A stretch of 64,000 bases of DNA from Rhynchopus sp. YZ270_cl-10 (taxonomy: Eukaryota > Euglenozoa > Diplonemea > Diplonemida > Diplonemidae). A program made the translations under genes and the position numbers. The stretch is taken from NCBI GenBank assembly GCA_964035575.1, contig OZ037840.1:620001-684000 (forward strand). The letters are read 5' to 3'. Under the pieces are notes generated by a model that had not been told where the DNA came from, made no database searches, and was given only the letters and a program-made list of their open reading frames with translations. How positions within the stretch are numbered: position 1 is the first letter of the stretch; each line of letters opens with the position of its first letter. This document shows positions 1 to 9,603 of the stretch, piece after piece.

Positions 1-43
1 AACCGCTGGAGATAGACGATGTCTCCAGCCCTATTTATTTTTA
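1..43 (+). repeat. Left flank of transposon; copy of the 3' flank of CAP/EGF gene 1
   Basis: These bases match 23014-23056, which lie about 155 nt after the stop of CAP/EGF gene 1. They contain a 7-bp hairpin (CTGGAGA pairs with TCTCCAG). By analogy, another CAP/EGF copy may end just left of the window; that part is inference. The last nine bases, TTATTTTTA (35-43), are the left target-site duplication of the transposon that starts at 44. Confidence 0.75.
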
Positions 44-196
44 GGGGAAACGACAATGTGGACTCTAAAAATGTGGATTACGACAATGTGGATTAATAAT
101 CCACATTGTCGCATAATCCACATTGTCGTAATCCACATTGTCGCAAAAAATAATCCACATTGTCGCATAATCCGGATTCTTGATTTTTTGCCTTCT
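44..196 (+). repeat. Left terminal inverted repeat (153 bp)
   Basis: It is the exact reverse complement of 2163-2315. It carries repeated copies of the motif ACAATGTGGATTA, in both orientations, separated by a few bases. Such clustered subterminal motifs resemble transposase-binding iterons. It can fold on itself because forward and reverse motif copies meet near 92-96. Confidence 0.92.
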
Positions 197-198
197 TG

Positions 199-342
199 GT
201 ACCCAGGTACCCAGGTACCCAGGTACCCAGGTACCCAGGTACCCAGGTACCCAGGTACCCAGGTACCCAGGTACCCAGGTACCCAGGTACCCAGGTACCC
301 AGGTACCCAGGTACCCAGGTACCCAGGTACCCAGGTACCCAG
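199..342 (+). repeat. 8-bp tandem repeat, 18 perfect copies
   Basis: Eighteen uninterrupted GTACCCAG units lie just inside the left TIR. A degenerate tail runs to about 386. Short two-copy versions appear at about 749-770 inside the same element. The open frames across it in all phases are repeat artefacts and not genes. Confidence 0.95.
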
Positions 343-1369
343 GACCCAGGTACCAGGTCCAGGTCCAGGTACCCAGGAACAGGAAAAAAGTCGTGAAAGA
401 GCAACCACAGCTCCACATGACAAACACAAAAGTGTCCAGTCACGTGGGGCATTCATGCACTGAGGAGATAATGATCCAACAATTTACAAGAAAGATTACT
501 TAACCTACTGCTGGAAATTGCCAGGTCGTAGTAACACACAAAGTGTGCCTCCGTTCGGGAAGACCGGATATTCTAGAGACCAGAAAGGCCTCAAGAATAT
601 CTTCCGGTAGTCAAGGTAGAACCGAGTGAACGGCCCAAGACCCCCGTGGAGAAGTTAAATGTTGTAATGCTATCAGGTAGAAACTGCGAACACTGTCTTA
701 CCCTCCTCAATGCATGGTGGTTGATGTCTTCCACAACAAATTTCCTGTACCCAGGTACCCAGGTTCCCAGACCCACGCAGTACCACGTCGCAGTACTACG
801 CAAAATTTACCACCAGACCCTGTCTTCGTGCACCTGAAGTACAACGCCGCAGACAGGCCAAACATGCGTTGGACTCAGAGGAATGCCCGCTGTGCAGGTA
901 TCATGAGAACCAACTCCCAGCAACAAGGAGCGCCTTTTGGCGGGCGTTGTTGAGGGTGTTTGGGGTGCAAAGTTTTCCACAATTTTGATGCGCGGGTACA
1001 GAAGTGTTATCTTGTTCTTTCATCTCTAAGAAATGTAAATGTCAATCGCGTTTAACTACCACTAGGGCTTGTTCAGTGAACCCACGAGGGGTCGAAGGGG
1101 GTTGGTTATCCCGTATCTATCAAAGGTTGTGTCGACCAGGCTAAACCACTATGTTACGCTGTACGTTGTTAAATCCGAAGAAATAACACTTTAGCAGCCG
1201 CAGGAAGTTTGCTAAAAAGAGTGCCTCACGCTACACAAACCACCACCCGCGATTGACTTAGATGTTATAACAAAGAGAATTCAGAACAAAACAACACCCT
1301 GCCCCATACACACTAAATTGTCATGCTTCAAGAGCATGCCTGGGCCAAAATTACTATGACGAAAAGGCA

Positions 1370-1516
1370 ACAAGACCACCCACAAGGAGTGTGAATTGTG
1401 CACTGGTTTTCTGGGGGAACAAACAATATTTTCTTGCGTCTAGTCCTCCGTAAGTAGAGGACAGACTTTCCGGAAGGTTTCCAAAGTCGAATTTCTTGCA
1501 CTAGCTATGCTCCCTG
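1370..1516 (-). repeat. Dispersed repeat shared with the 43.4-kb MITE
   Basis: Read on the minus strand, this stretch aligns over about 150 bp with 43455-43614. Shared blocks include GGGAGCATAGCTAGTGCAAG and CACACTCCTTGTGGGT. The two host elements have unrelated ends, so one probably acquired the sequence from the other, or both took it from a common source. Confidence 0.75.
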
Positions 1517-1838
1517 GGTTAATGGCAATAGCAGTGACTGCGACAGAGTGTTCCCACCCCCCTTTCCACCCATATGTTCGCTCGTTCTGCACTCTCGACG
1601 TTGCACTCATTGCGATACCTGTTTAAAAGTGAATTTGTGAGTGGTGGGGAAATTAAAGAAGGTGACTTCTTAAAAAAATAAGTTGGCGGGGTGTAAAATA
1701 TTGTTCTGGAGACTCTTGGAGGAAATACGAGTCGACGGCCTTATTTTGTTGAATATTCACCAGAAAGTTAAACATATTTACATACCTTGTCTTGCGCCTT
1801 CGCTGCTGTCAAGGTGCCTTCTCTGGGTACCCAGTAGG

Positions 1839-1953
1839 AGGCTCAAAACTGCTCAATTCTGGCTGGAATTGCAAAATTGGGCACTTTTAGGATGTGACCA
1901 AAAAAATTTTCGAGAGTCTAGTTATTACAGAGGCTCACCTTAGAAGGCAAAAA
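1839..1953 (+). repeat. Internal direct repeat, copy 1 (with 2060-2174)
   Basis: A 115-bp block repeated with only a few differences at 2060-2174, offset 221 bp. Each copy ends in the AGAAGGCAAAAA that forms the inner edge of the TIR. Copy 1 is followed by decayed AATCCGGATTA-type sequence. This suggests the right end was once duplicated and the inner end has since decayed. Confidence 0.85.
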
Positions 1954-2162
1954 TAGTCAATAATCCGGATTACCGACAATAATCCGGATTATGTGACAAG
2001 GTGGATTACTGGTGTTTTGGTGGAAAAAACCCGCAAAAACGCGTTTTAGACCCCCAGAGAGGCTCAAAACTGCTCAATTCTGGCTTTAATTGCAAAATTG
2101 GGCACTTTTAGGATGCGACCAAAAAAATTTTCGAGAGTCTAGTTATTACAGAGGCTCACCTT

Positions 2163-2315
2163 AGAAGGCAAAAAATCAAGAATCCGGATTATGCGACAAT
2201 GTGGATTATTTTTTGCGACAATGTGGATTACGACAATGTGGATTATGCGACAATGTGGATTATTAATCCACATTGTCGTAATCCACATTTTTAGAGTCCA
2301 CATTGTCGTTTCCCC
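2163..2315 (-). repeat. Right terminal inverted repeat (153 bp)
   Basis: Exact reverse complement of 44-196, followed directly by the right copy of the 9-bp target duplication at 2316-2324. Confidence 0.92.
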
Positions 2316-3208
2316 TTATTTTTATTGATGTAAATTTGATTTTTCATCATTTTATGAAAGTATCAGAAGAGTGTTACACAGAGACTTCTGAATTCACATG
2401 ACAGGTGATCATTTTTTGTTGGCCGCAGGGTATTTGTGCTTTCCTCCAGATGGCTGGCATTGTACGTGGCCAGTCGGAGGTGCTAACTTTGCTAACTCTG
2501 TCATATAAATTCACACGAAGTGCAAAAAAATCGTGAACACGTCGGTTCCTTTGTTCTTGCCGTTTCTTGGTTTTTATTATTGTTTTGTTTCCGCCCCCCT
2601 TTTCAATTGTTTTATTTTGTTTAGAGTCAGGACAGCTTATTCCATGCGGGAGAGCTGACACATCTAGGGGTGAGTTGTGCGGCCTGTTAATGACTTCTCG
2701 TCTGCATTGCACTTCGCGGTAGCCCCAAGGGAGGATACCCTTCAGAAGCCAGGTAGAGAATACTGCCCCCCCGTGGCTTTCTTTTACGAATTATAAATTA
2801 ATACATCCCACCCCAGACCCCCTCTTGCCTTGCCTTTTGCTTGTTCCACATGGCAACAGCAGCAAACAGAGCAGAGGCAGTGGGGCACACATATGAAGCG
2901 TTTCTTATGAAGGAAGCTACACACACCCTACATCGTGCGTGCGTTCTTTGTTTTGTTTTAGTGGATTGATACTGTTGCGCATGAGCTTGAGGGCCTGCTG
3001 GTGTGCTGAACAGAGAAAAAGGAAAGAGAAAAAGGAAACCGAGTTGAGGAAAATGCTCATTGTCGTTATGGGCAGACGAATCAGAATCAAAACGTCTTGT
3101 TTTTTAATTTGTTTTTTTTTCTTTTCCATATATTTTTGTGCGGGGTCTTGGATGCCTTTTTGGCCAACAAGATTTCCTGCAGAAGGGTTCGTCCCTTATT
3201 CTTGTGTG

Positions 3209-3260
3209 TGTTTGATAACTAATCGGGGTAATTCTTGCCCAGAATATGGCCCCATGTGTG
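3209..3260 (+). repeat. 52-bp hairpin repeat insertion (family H3)
   Basis: Present here and absent at the matching point of duplicate B (about 23899). It is flanked by TGTG repeats. The core GGGTAATTCTTGCCCAGAAT is shared with 15419-15465 and, inverted, with two copies in the CTR9 intron. The centre, ATTCT..AGAAT, is palindromic and is flanked by an outer pairing of GGG with CCC. Confidence 0.75.
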
Positions 3261-3697
3261 CGTGTGTGTGTTTTTCTACATCATTTTCTTTCGCGTCCAT
3301 GGGTGTCCGATGAGACGGTGTCATTTTCAACTTCTCTTCATTGTGGAAGTGTGAGCTGAAGGCTGAGGGAGCGCAACTATGGCAAGTGTGGCAAAGGTGT
3401 CAGGAAGCACATCTGCGTTGTAAGAGACATGATGTGTGCTTGGCGTCCTTGCTTCACAGTGCCATACTCTCTGTCTGGCCCTCAACCTTACTGGTATTCA
3501 GATGACGATCCTCAGCAGGGTGGCGAGGACCGTCATCCTTGCCAAATTATTATTATTATTATTGTCGCATTTCTGTTCGTTTGTGACTTGAAATGGTACT
3601 TACCGACGACAGTTCTTGTCTATAACCTATAAAACTATATATTTTTGTATTGCTTTCTGTTTCCCCCATTTTTTTTCCTTTTTGTTTCTATACATAT

Positions 3698-4534
3698 GGA
3701 CTCGTCCGGAAACCCCTCTGGTAAGATTCATCCTTTTGGGTATTTTTGGGTTTTTTTGATGATGTCCCCCACAAAAAGTGCATCTAGGTGATATTCTGAT
3801 ATGAAAATAGGTTTTTGGGGGGGTCTGAGGCTGTATTTTCGCTTTTTTAATCAGATTTTCAGCCTTTTATTGTCGTTCTTCTGGATCTCTTCTCTCTTTC
3901 TCTTAATCCTGCCATGCCGCCTTGACAAGGTTTCATTGACCTCTGTCAAATCTACTGGGTCAATGCCAGGGACTTTTGCTTTGCGGGTCACCTTGGATGT
4001 GGAGACTCCATAGTAAATAAAGGTTCCCTCCGTGTCAGAGTACACGCTGAAATGACACGACCGTTGCTCGGGTAGCAGTACACAGAAGAAAAGAGATTGA
4101 TGGAAAGAAGGGTGCACTGATACGTATGAGTACGAGGGAATGAGATAACAAAGGCCTCTGTGTGGGGAAGCTCGCGCAGGGCACCGACAATGACCCCTAC
4201 GGTAAGGATCTCCTGACAACAAGAATCATCAGAGAGATGGTTCGAAACGACACCAAGTGTGCGTCGCACCCATTCTTACCGTGTTTCTCGACAAAAAAGT
4301 GAACTTCACTGCTGTCATTGCCACGTTTATGAAATGTCCAAAAATACGTAAAAAAATATAAGTAAAAAGGGGGGGAGGGGAAATAAACAAAAATAAATGC
4401 CCAAAATATGCCCTCTGGGGTGGTAGGTGTATGGCGGGTATCAAAAAATTGGGTTGTTTGGGTGTTTTGAGCAGAAAAACCTCAAAAAACCCCCAAAAGG
4501 ATGAATCTTACCAGGAGGGTTTCCGGACGGACCC
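3698..4534. mobile_element. 837-bp TIR element, copy 1, 4-bp TSD (ATAT)
   Basis: The ends are GGACTCGTCCGGAAACC and, inverted, GGGTCCGTCCGGAAACC. The TIR runs about 36-45 bp with few mismatches and includes GGTAAGATTCATCC. The flanks are ATAT on both sides. A second copy of identical length is at 24574-25410, inserted 4 bp away in the paralogous target. A minus-strand frame (3851-4222, 123 codons, basic C-terminus) is open in both copies, but I recognise no transposase in it. The superfamily is undetermined. Confidence 0.8.
3851..4222 (-). other. Unassigned minus-strand open frame inside the 837-bp element
   Basis: A 123-codon frame whose C-terminal half looks protein-like: mixed charged residues ending in a lysine/arginine-rich tail with KRKREE and NKRLKI. 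It overlaps another open frame (3988-4269) with an equally protein-like N-terminal part, so a split or spliced gene is possible. It stays open in the copy at 24727-25098 with a few substitutions, but that copy is too young for conservation to prove coding. No family is recognised. Confidence 0.3.
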
Positions 4535-5541
4535 ATATTATAATGTTTTGGTGCACGTGACTCTGACACATTCATCACAAACATCCCCCTCCTCTGATTT
4601 GAACCACAACTTCAAACAACAAGACATGGCATGTCCTATCCGATGTTGCTGTAGTGTTCCTTTTCTGTTGTCCCACCAATGCAATGTGCCGTACTTCCGA
4701 GAAATATTTTTTTCTATTTTTCTGCCCGGTTTTCTTTCTGTCTTGCTGGGTTTTTTTTGTCACCCAAAACCATTTTTTTCTTTTTTGTTTGAAAGTAAAA
4801 AAATACCGGACTTTTAATTCTCGAGTTCAAGGCTATTTTTTGGTTTGGACGCTTTCGGAAAAAGGAACACACGCGACTTGCACAATATGGCACAGTCCGT
4901 AAATAAGAAGATTAATGGGCATGCCATGTTCTTTGTTGTTAAGAGCAAACACACCACCAAAGACAGCAGGTCCTGATACCACCGACGTCTGTCTCTTGTG
5001 GTGTCTGTTCACCCACCCTCTTTCCCTGCACACCCTTCTTGCTCGACAATGGCATGTTGGGTGGCAAAAAAACGTACCCCCTTTTTCCGGTGCCACAGAG
5101 CACCGCAAAAAGGGAAACAGTATGTCGCTGTGATTTTCAACCCCCGCCCCTTGTTTTCGTCCTTCCCTCATTGCCCCCTTCCCAAGTTATTGTGCAGCCA
5201 TGTGTGCATGCGGGCCACAGCTCGTGCAACACACTGGCTGCATCTGTTTTGATACTTCACACCCCCCTTCCTCTGTAGGTTTGGTAAAGGGGCAGTGTTG
5301 CTTGCTGGGTGCGTGTGGAAAGGCACGGTGGTGTTCGGCTGTGCTGCTCAGAGTGTGTTACGCTTTTGAGCGGTGCACCGTTGCACTGCTGGGGTGCTCC
5401 TCCCAACCCAATGGCACCCACCCGTACACCTGGCCTCAGAGGATACAAACTTGCCTTGTCGCAAGAATTTAAAAGAGGAAAGAAAACGTTTTGTTTGACA
5501 TCTTGTACGACTTTGCTTCTGTGATGGTATCACTACCGCCT

Positions 5542-5823
5542 TCCATACCCTTCGACCCTTGGGCGCAGGACTACTCGCGTGCTCATGTTCACCACTGTGT
5601 TCGCCTAAATCCTCTCGTCTTTTCGCCCCTCTGTGGGGAGCAGGCTGGCTCGAACCCACCGGCTAAACGCCCGTGTCCGCTTTTATGCAATTTCACCCTG
5701 GCAGGGTGTGTGAATGTTGGGTAATGCTGGCCCCCCTATGCTATGATGGGTGCTCGCACCTCGGAGCATAAAACAGCTGGCCAGCGGCTAGACCCCCCTC
5801 CCCACACAGATGAACCCTGCACG
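5542..5823 (+). other. Upstream region of the Ubl-DUF4116 gene
   Basis: Unique sequence between the end of duplicate A and the start codon. It ends in a C-rich tract and CCCACACAG (AG at 5808-5809), 14 nt before the ATG at 5824, which looks like a splice acceptor. A CTGGCTCGAACCCACCGGC stretch near 5645 resembles half of a tRNA B box but no tRNA fold is present. Confidence 0.5.
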
Positions 5824-8800
5824 ATGGAGGTGTACCTACGCTATGCGCTGACGTCAGAGGAGGTGGGTGTTGAGGTGGGTGAGTTTGAGACGATCGGGCA
5901 GTTGCGTGAGAACGCTGCGGAGGAGTTTGACTGCGACGTGGAGCATGTGGAGCTGCAGATGGACGGGGTCAGCATTGGCGACGATGAGGAGCTTGTGTCT
6001 GCTGCAACCTCCTTGACGCATGCGTCCGTTGTCGACGTTGTGGTGTCCACGGATGTCTTCGTGGAACACATCCGCAACGGAACACGACGCTACACAGACC
6101 TCCCAGACAGCGTGCAAAGAGACATCCCCTGTGCCCTCGCTGCCCTGCAGTCCAACCTCAACAGAACAGGGTTCCGAGACCTGCCCCCCGAAGTGCAAAC
6201 CCACCCAACCATTGTTGAGCGCCTCGCATCCTCACCAAAGATCTTCGAAACTGCGCACCCATCCGCATGGCACGACGAAGACTTCCGTTCAGCAGTGCTC
6301 ACCGCAACGAATGGCATCTGTCTATCGTGGGATTGCTGTGAGGACCTCAGGTCGGATCGTGATACGGTGTTTGCGTGTGTGCAGCGCAACGGGGACATGC
6401 TTAAGTACGCTAGTAGCGAGCTGAAGAAATGCCCGGTGATCGTGCTGGCCAGTGTGCAGCGCTGCCCTTCTGCCATCCAGTATGCTGCAGAGGAGGTGCG
6501 TGCGGACCACGAGGTCTTCACTGCCGCAGTGGTAGGTGGTGCCTGGGAGCCCACATGGCTGCCAGAAGCACTTCGTGCAGACCGTGGGCTTGCCATGCGG
6601 TGTGTGCGCAGGTGTTCCAGCGCTCTTCGTGCCTTCTCCGACGAAGTAAAAGGTGACCAATTCGTGGTGGCCGCAGCAGGATCGCTGGTGTTTGCGTCTG
6701 AAGACCTGAAGAAGGACAAAGAGTTTGTTATCTGGTGTGTGGGGAAACACTATGCAGACCTTGAGCACGTGAATGAGTCCTTGCAGTCGGACAGAGACGT
6801 CGTGATGGCGGCGATAGCGCACAACAAGGGTGCCTTCTGCTTCGCCTGCAACAGTATCCGCGACGATCCTGAGCTAGCTCTGCAGTGCAGTACTGCATGC
6901 CCGGACGTAGCACAGCATTATGGCGAGACGCTGTGCCAGGACAAAGGGTTCATTCTGTCTGCCATACGTGAAAATGCAGAAGTCTTTCGTTACTTAAAGG
7001 ATCAGTGGCACGATGATGAGGATGCGGCGAAGTTGGCTGTCGAGGGGTCGGTTGACAACTTCTGTCAATGCAGCGATACGTTGCGGGACAACCACGCGTT
7101 TGTGCTGTTCGCAGTGCAGAAAGGTGCAAACCTGCACGATGCTTCTGCCGCACTGCGCAGCGACACAGAGCTGTGCCGTGCAGCAGCAGCTTTAGCAGCA
7201 GCAGCAGCAGAAGCAGCACATCACAGCGACCTTAGGTCTGCACCACCGGCACTGCGAGACGACTTCGAGTTTGTGAAGAAGGCGGTGTCGACGAAGGGCA
7301 CTGACCTGCACTACGCATCACCCGCACTGCAGGATACTTATGACATTGTGTTGGCCGCTGTGCAGCACTCATGCGAAGGGTTTTTGTTCGCGAGCCCACG
7401 TTTGCGGAAATGCGAGACGCTTGCGAGAGAGGCGTTGGGGCATAGACGGTGGCGTGACAGGGATGGTTGCTATTCGTACGCGAGTGGTTTCCGGTTCCTG
7501 GGGACGTATCTGCTTGACGACAAGGCGTTTATTCTTTCTATTTCGACGCCAGGTGTGATCTCATACGTCTCCAAGAGGCTGCAGGCGGACCGCGACGTTG
7601 TTCTGAGCTGTGTGCACCAAGACGGGTCGTACCTTGAGTGTGCCTCTTCCGACCTGCGCGATGACAGGGGCGTGGTCGAGGCTGCTGTCACGTCTGGGGA
7701 TGCACTTAAGTTCGCCTCCCCTCGTCTGCAGCGTGACCACAGCCTTGTCCTCCTTGCGGTCACCCACTGCGGCCGTTCCCTGCAGTATGCCTGCAGCGAT
7801 CTGCAAAACAACATCGACATTGTGCGTGCTGCCGTGGCACAGAAGTGGGAGTCTCTCAAGTACGCAAACAGAACACTTCTCCGCACGACGGACATTGTGC
7901 ACAGTGTTCTGCCTGAACACCCGCGGGCACTTCAGTATGCAAGCGCCGAGGTGCGGAATGATGTGTCTATTGTGGCACCTCTTGCCAAGAAGGATGTTCG
8001 ATGTCTGGCATACGCTGGGCCTGCAGTGCTGTCCGACCGTGCGTTCATCTTGTCTGCAGTGCAGCAGAACCCAGACGCTCTGCAGCACGCATCGCAGGAG
8101 TTGCGTGACGACCCCGACATTGCCGCAGCCCTCATCGAGCACCCTGCGGGAGACCAGGTACCGCCCCTCAGCCTGGAGCTCCTTGGGAACAAGGACTTCA
8201 TGATGAAGGCGATCACGAAGCATCCAAGCTGGTTCCTCAACGCAAGTGTGCGTCTACAGAACGACCCTGTCTTTGTCCTCCTGGTTGTGAGGAAAGAAGA
8301 GCCGGTCGCACACATCATACGGCACGCAGGGGCTGGGGTCAGAGCAGACTACAACACGATGCTCGAGGTTGTGACGAAGTGCAGTGGATCCCTGGAGCAT
8401 GCAAGTAGGGCATTGAGGAACAACCTTGACATCGTGACGGCAGCAGTTCTCAAGGATCCACACAACTTTGAGCATGCCAGTGCAGCACTGCGCAACTGCA
8501 AGCGTGTCGCGATGCTGGCAATGCGTGGGTGTGCTGAGAACCTGAGGCACGCAAGTGAGACGCTGCAGAACGACCCAGAGGTTGTGCTGTGCTGCATTAC
8601 TCAGGACGAGGACACCATACAGTATGCAGGGCCGGTCAAAGACAGGTACCGCTTTGCCGTGAAGGCTGTGCGCAAGCGGTGGTCTGTGTTCGAGCATCTT
8701 TCATCAACTCTGCAGACGAACCCGAACTTCATTCTCGCATGCATCAATGACGAAAACGAACACAGATGGGACCATTTCCTGTGTCACTGTGTTACTATTC

Positions 8801-9603
8801 CCTCTGCCTGGGCACACACGGCTTTGATGATGAGATTGCTTCCTGTCTTGGGTGGGGAGACGGTCATGACGCAGGCTGACGAAAAGGTGAGGCGGAAGTT
8901 TAAGGTAGCGCTTGCCTGTGTGGACAACAACACGAGCATCCTGGAGCTGGTACCGCTGCAGCTGCGTGAAAACAAAGACTTCATCATGGCATGCCTGGAC
9001 CTAGAGAGGGCCGATTGTATTAACTTCTTTCTCATTGGCGACAGATTGTGGTGCGATGCCGACGTCGTCACGAAGGCCATTGCCACAGCCCCCACCGCAC
9101 TGCGCAGAAGCATCGTGGATCTGGTACCGCCGCAGATGCGTGAGAACAAAGACTTCATCATGTCATGCCTGGACCTAGAGGGGGCCGATTGTATTAACTT
9201 CTTTCTCATTGGCGACAGATTGTGGTGCGATGCCGACGTCGTCATGAAGGCTATTGCCACGGCCCCCGCCACTCTGCGCAACAACATCGTGGAGATACAC
9301 AAACGCAAGACCCTCTTTGCGAACCGTGCCTTTATGTTGGAGTGTGTGCGCCGCGATGGGAGCAACCTGCAGTATGCATCAGAGGCCCTGCAGGACGACG
9401 TCCACGTTGTCCTCGAGGCGCTAAGAAGCAAGGTCTCAGCTGCCGCCTTCGCACGTCCGTCCGTCCTGCGCCACCCACGTGTACGTGTGCTTCTCTGGGG
9501 GCACAAAGCAGTCCTTGCAGGCTGGCTCCCCTTCGTCCTCTGCAACAGGTTCACAAAGCCTCTCACACAGGTGGAGGACCTCTACGGCCCGCTGGGAATG
9601 TGA
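5824..9603 (+). CDS. Ubiquitin-like N-terminus fused to DUF4116 repeats
   Basis: This 1259-residue protein begins with about 75 residues of ubiquitin-like character: alternating hydrophobic strands, an ETIGQLRENAAEEF helix, and a loop with GDDEEL. The rest is about twenty helical repeats of 45-50 residues with the DUF4116 signature, of the form LRxDRxxVxxAVxxxGxxLxYAS. DUF4116 has no known biochemical role; it probably forms a binding solenoid. I chose the ATG at 5824 over the upstream in-frame ATG at 5743 because the neighbouring genes start directly with the Ubl segment, and because an acceptor-like CAG falls between the two. Residues encoded by 8941-9120 and 9121-9300 are a 180-bp tandem duplication. 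No signal peptide or membrane span is visible, so the product is probably cytosolic. Confidence 0.85.
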   Translation: MEVYLRYALTSEEVGVEVGEFETIGQLRENAAEEFDCDVEHVELQMDGVSIGDDEELVSAATSLTHASVVDVVVSTDVFVEHIRNGTRRYTDLPDSVQRDIPCALAALQSNLNRTGFRDLPPEVQTHPTIVERLASSPKIFETAHPSAWHDEDFRSAVLTATNGICLSWDCCEDLRSDRDTVFACVQRNGDMLKYASSELKKCPVIVLASVQRCPSAIQYAAEEVRADHEVFTAAVVGGAWEPTWLPEALRADRGLAMRCVRRCSSALRAFSDEVKGDQFVVAAAGSLVFASEDLKKDKEFVIWCVGKHYADLEHVNESLQSDRDVVMAAIAHNKGAFCFACNSIRDDPELALQCSTACPDVAQHYGETLCQDKGFILSAIRENAEVFRYLKDQWHDDEDAAKLAVEGSVDNFCQCSDTLRDNHAFVLFAVQKGANLHDASAALRSDTELCRAAAALAAAAAEAAHHSDLRSAPPALRDDFEFVKKAVSTKGTDLHYASPALQDTYDIVLAAVQHSCEGFLFASPRLRKCETLAREALGHRRWRDRDGCYSYASGFRFLGTYLLDDKAFILSISTPGVISYVSKRLQADRDVVLSCVHQDGSYLECASSDLRDDRGVVEAAVTSGDALKFASPRLQRDHSLVLLAVTHCGRSLQYACSDLQNNIDIVRAAVAQKWESLKYANRTLLRTTDIVHSVLPEHPRALQYASAEVRNDVSIVAPLAKKDVRCLAYAGPAVLSDRAFILSAVQQNPDALQHASQELRDDPDIAAALIEHPAGDQVPPLSLELLGNKDFMMKAITKHPSWFLNASVRLQNDPVFVLLVVRKEEPVAHIIRHAGAGVRADYNTMLEVVTKCSGSLEHASRALRNNLDIVTAAVLKDPHNFEHASAALRNCKRVAMLAMRGCAENLRHASETLQNDPEVVLCCITQDEDTIQYAGPVKDRYRFAVKAVRKRWSVFEHLSSTLQTNPNFILACINDENEHRWDHFLCHCVTIPSAWAHTALMMRLLPVLGGETVMTQADEKVRRKFKVALACVDNNTSILELVPLQLRENKDFIMACLDLERADCINFFLIGDRLWCDADVVTKAIATAPTALRRSIVDLVPPQMRENKDFIMSCLDLEGADCINFFLIGDRLWCDADVVMKAIATAPATLRNNIVEIHKRKTLFANRAFMLECVRRDGSNLQYASEALQDDVHVVLEALRSKVSAAAFARPSVLRHPRVRVLLWGHKAVLAGWLPFVLCNRFTKPLTQVEDLYGPLGM
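8941..9300 (+). repeat. 180-bp tandem duplication within the DUF4116 gene
   Basis: Two adjacent 180-bp units (8941-9120 and 9121-9300) differ by about a dozen bases. Both encode a block containing RENKDFIM and CINFFLIGDRLWCDADVV. This shows recent growth of the repeat domain by in-frame unit duplication. Confidence 0.9.

Larger units (their letters stand above)
44..2315. mobile_element. Non-autonomous DNA transposon, long TIRs, 9-bp TSD (MULE-like)
   Basis: A 2272-bp insertion bounded by perfect 153-bp inverted repeats that begin GGGGAAACG. It is flanked by the 9-bp direct duplication TTATTTTTA (35-43 and 2316-2324). The paralogous empty site, with one TTATTTTTA, is present at 23048-23056, which fixes both ends. 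Long TIRs with 9-bp duplications are typical of Mutator-like elements, but the superfamily call is inference. No transposase-like frame is visible; the reading frames inside are short and repeat-derived. Perfect identity of the two TIRs suggests recent movement or homogenisation. A degenerate internal copy of the end sequence lies at 1941-2010. Confidence 0.88.
2325..5541. repeat. Segmental duplicate A (paralogue of 23057-26755)
   Basis: Non-coding sequence, largely collinear with duplicate B upstream of CAP/EGF gene 2. Many stretches are identical by eye. Differences come in blocks: 2621-2770 is unlike B; a 52-bp hairpin insert (3209-3260) is absent from B; B has an extra segment at about 24290-24530 and a second local duplication near 25.6-26.1 kb. 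The right half (4820-5541) is almost unchanged, and similarity stops abruptly near 5541 and 26755. Apart from the nested element I see no convincing gene; weak minus-strand coding-like pieces near 2374-2520 are unassigned. Confidence 0.9.

Noticed and set aside
31-503. Several overlapping open frames of 100-140 codons near the left edge on both strands
   Set aside because: They run through the TIR and the 8-bp microsatellite, and their protein sequence is only the translated repeat.
3801-4013. Hydrophobic 70-codon + strand frame in the 837-bp element, identical in both copies
   Set aside because: The two copies are too young for identity to mean anything, and the sequence is T-rich with no family match.
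5620-5690. B-box-like GGTGGGTTCGAGCC on the minus strand, possible tRNA or tRNA-derived SINE
   Set aside because: No acceptor, D or anticodon stem can be drawn around it, and no poly-A or flanking duplication is seen.
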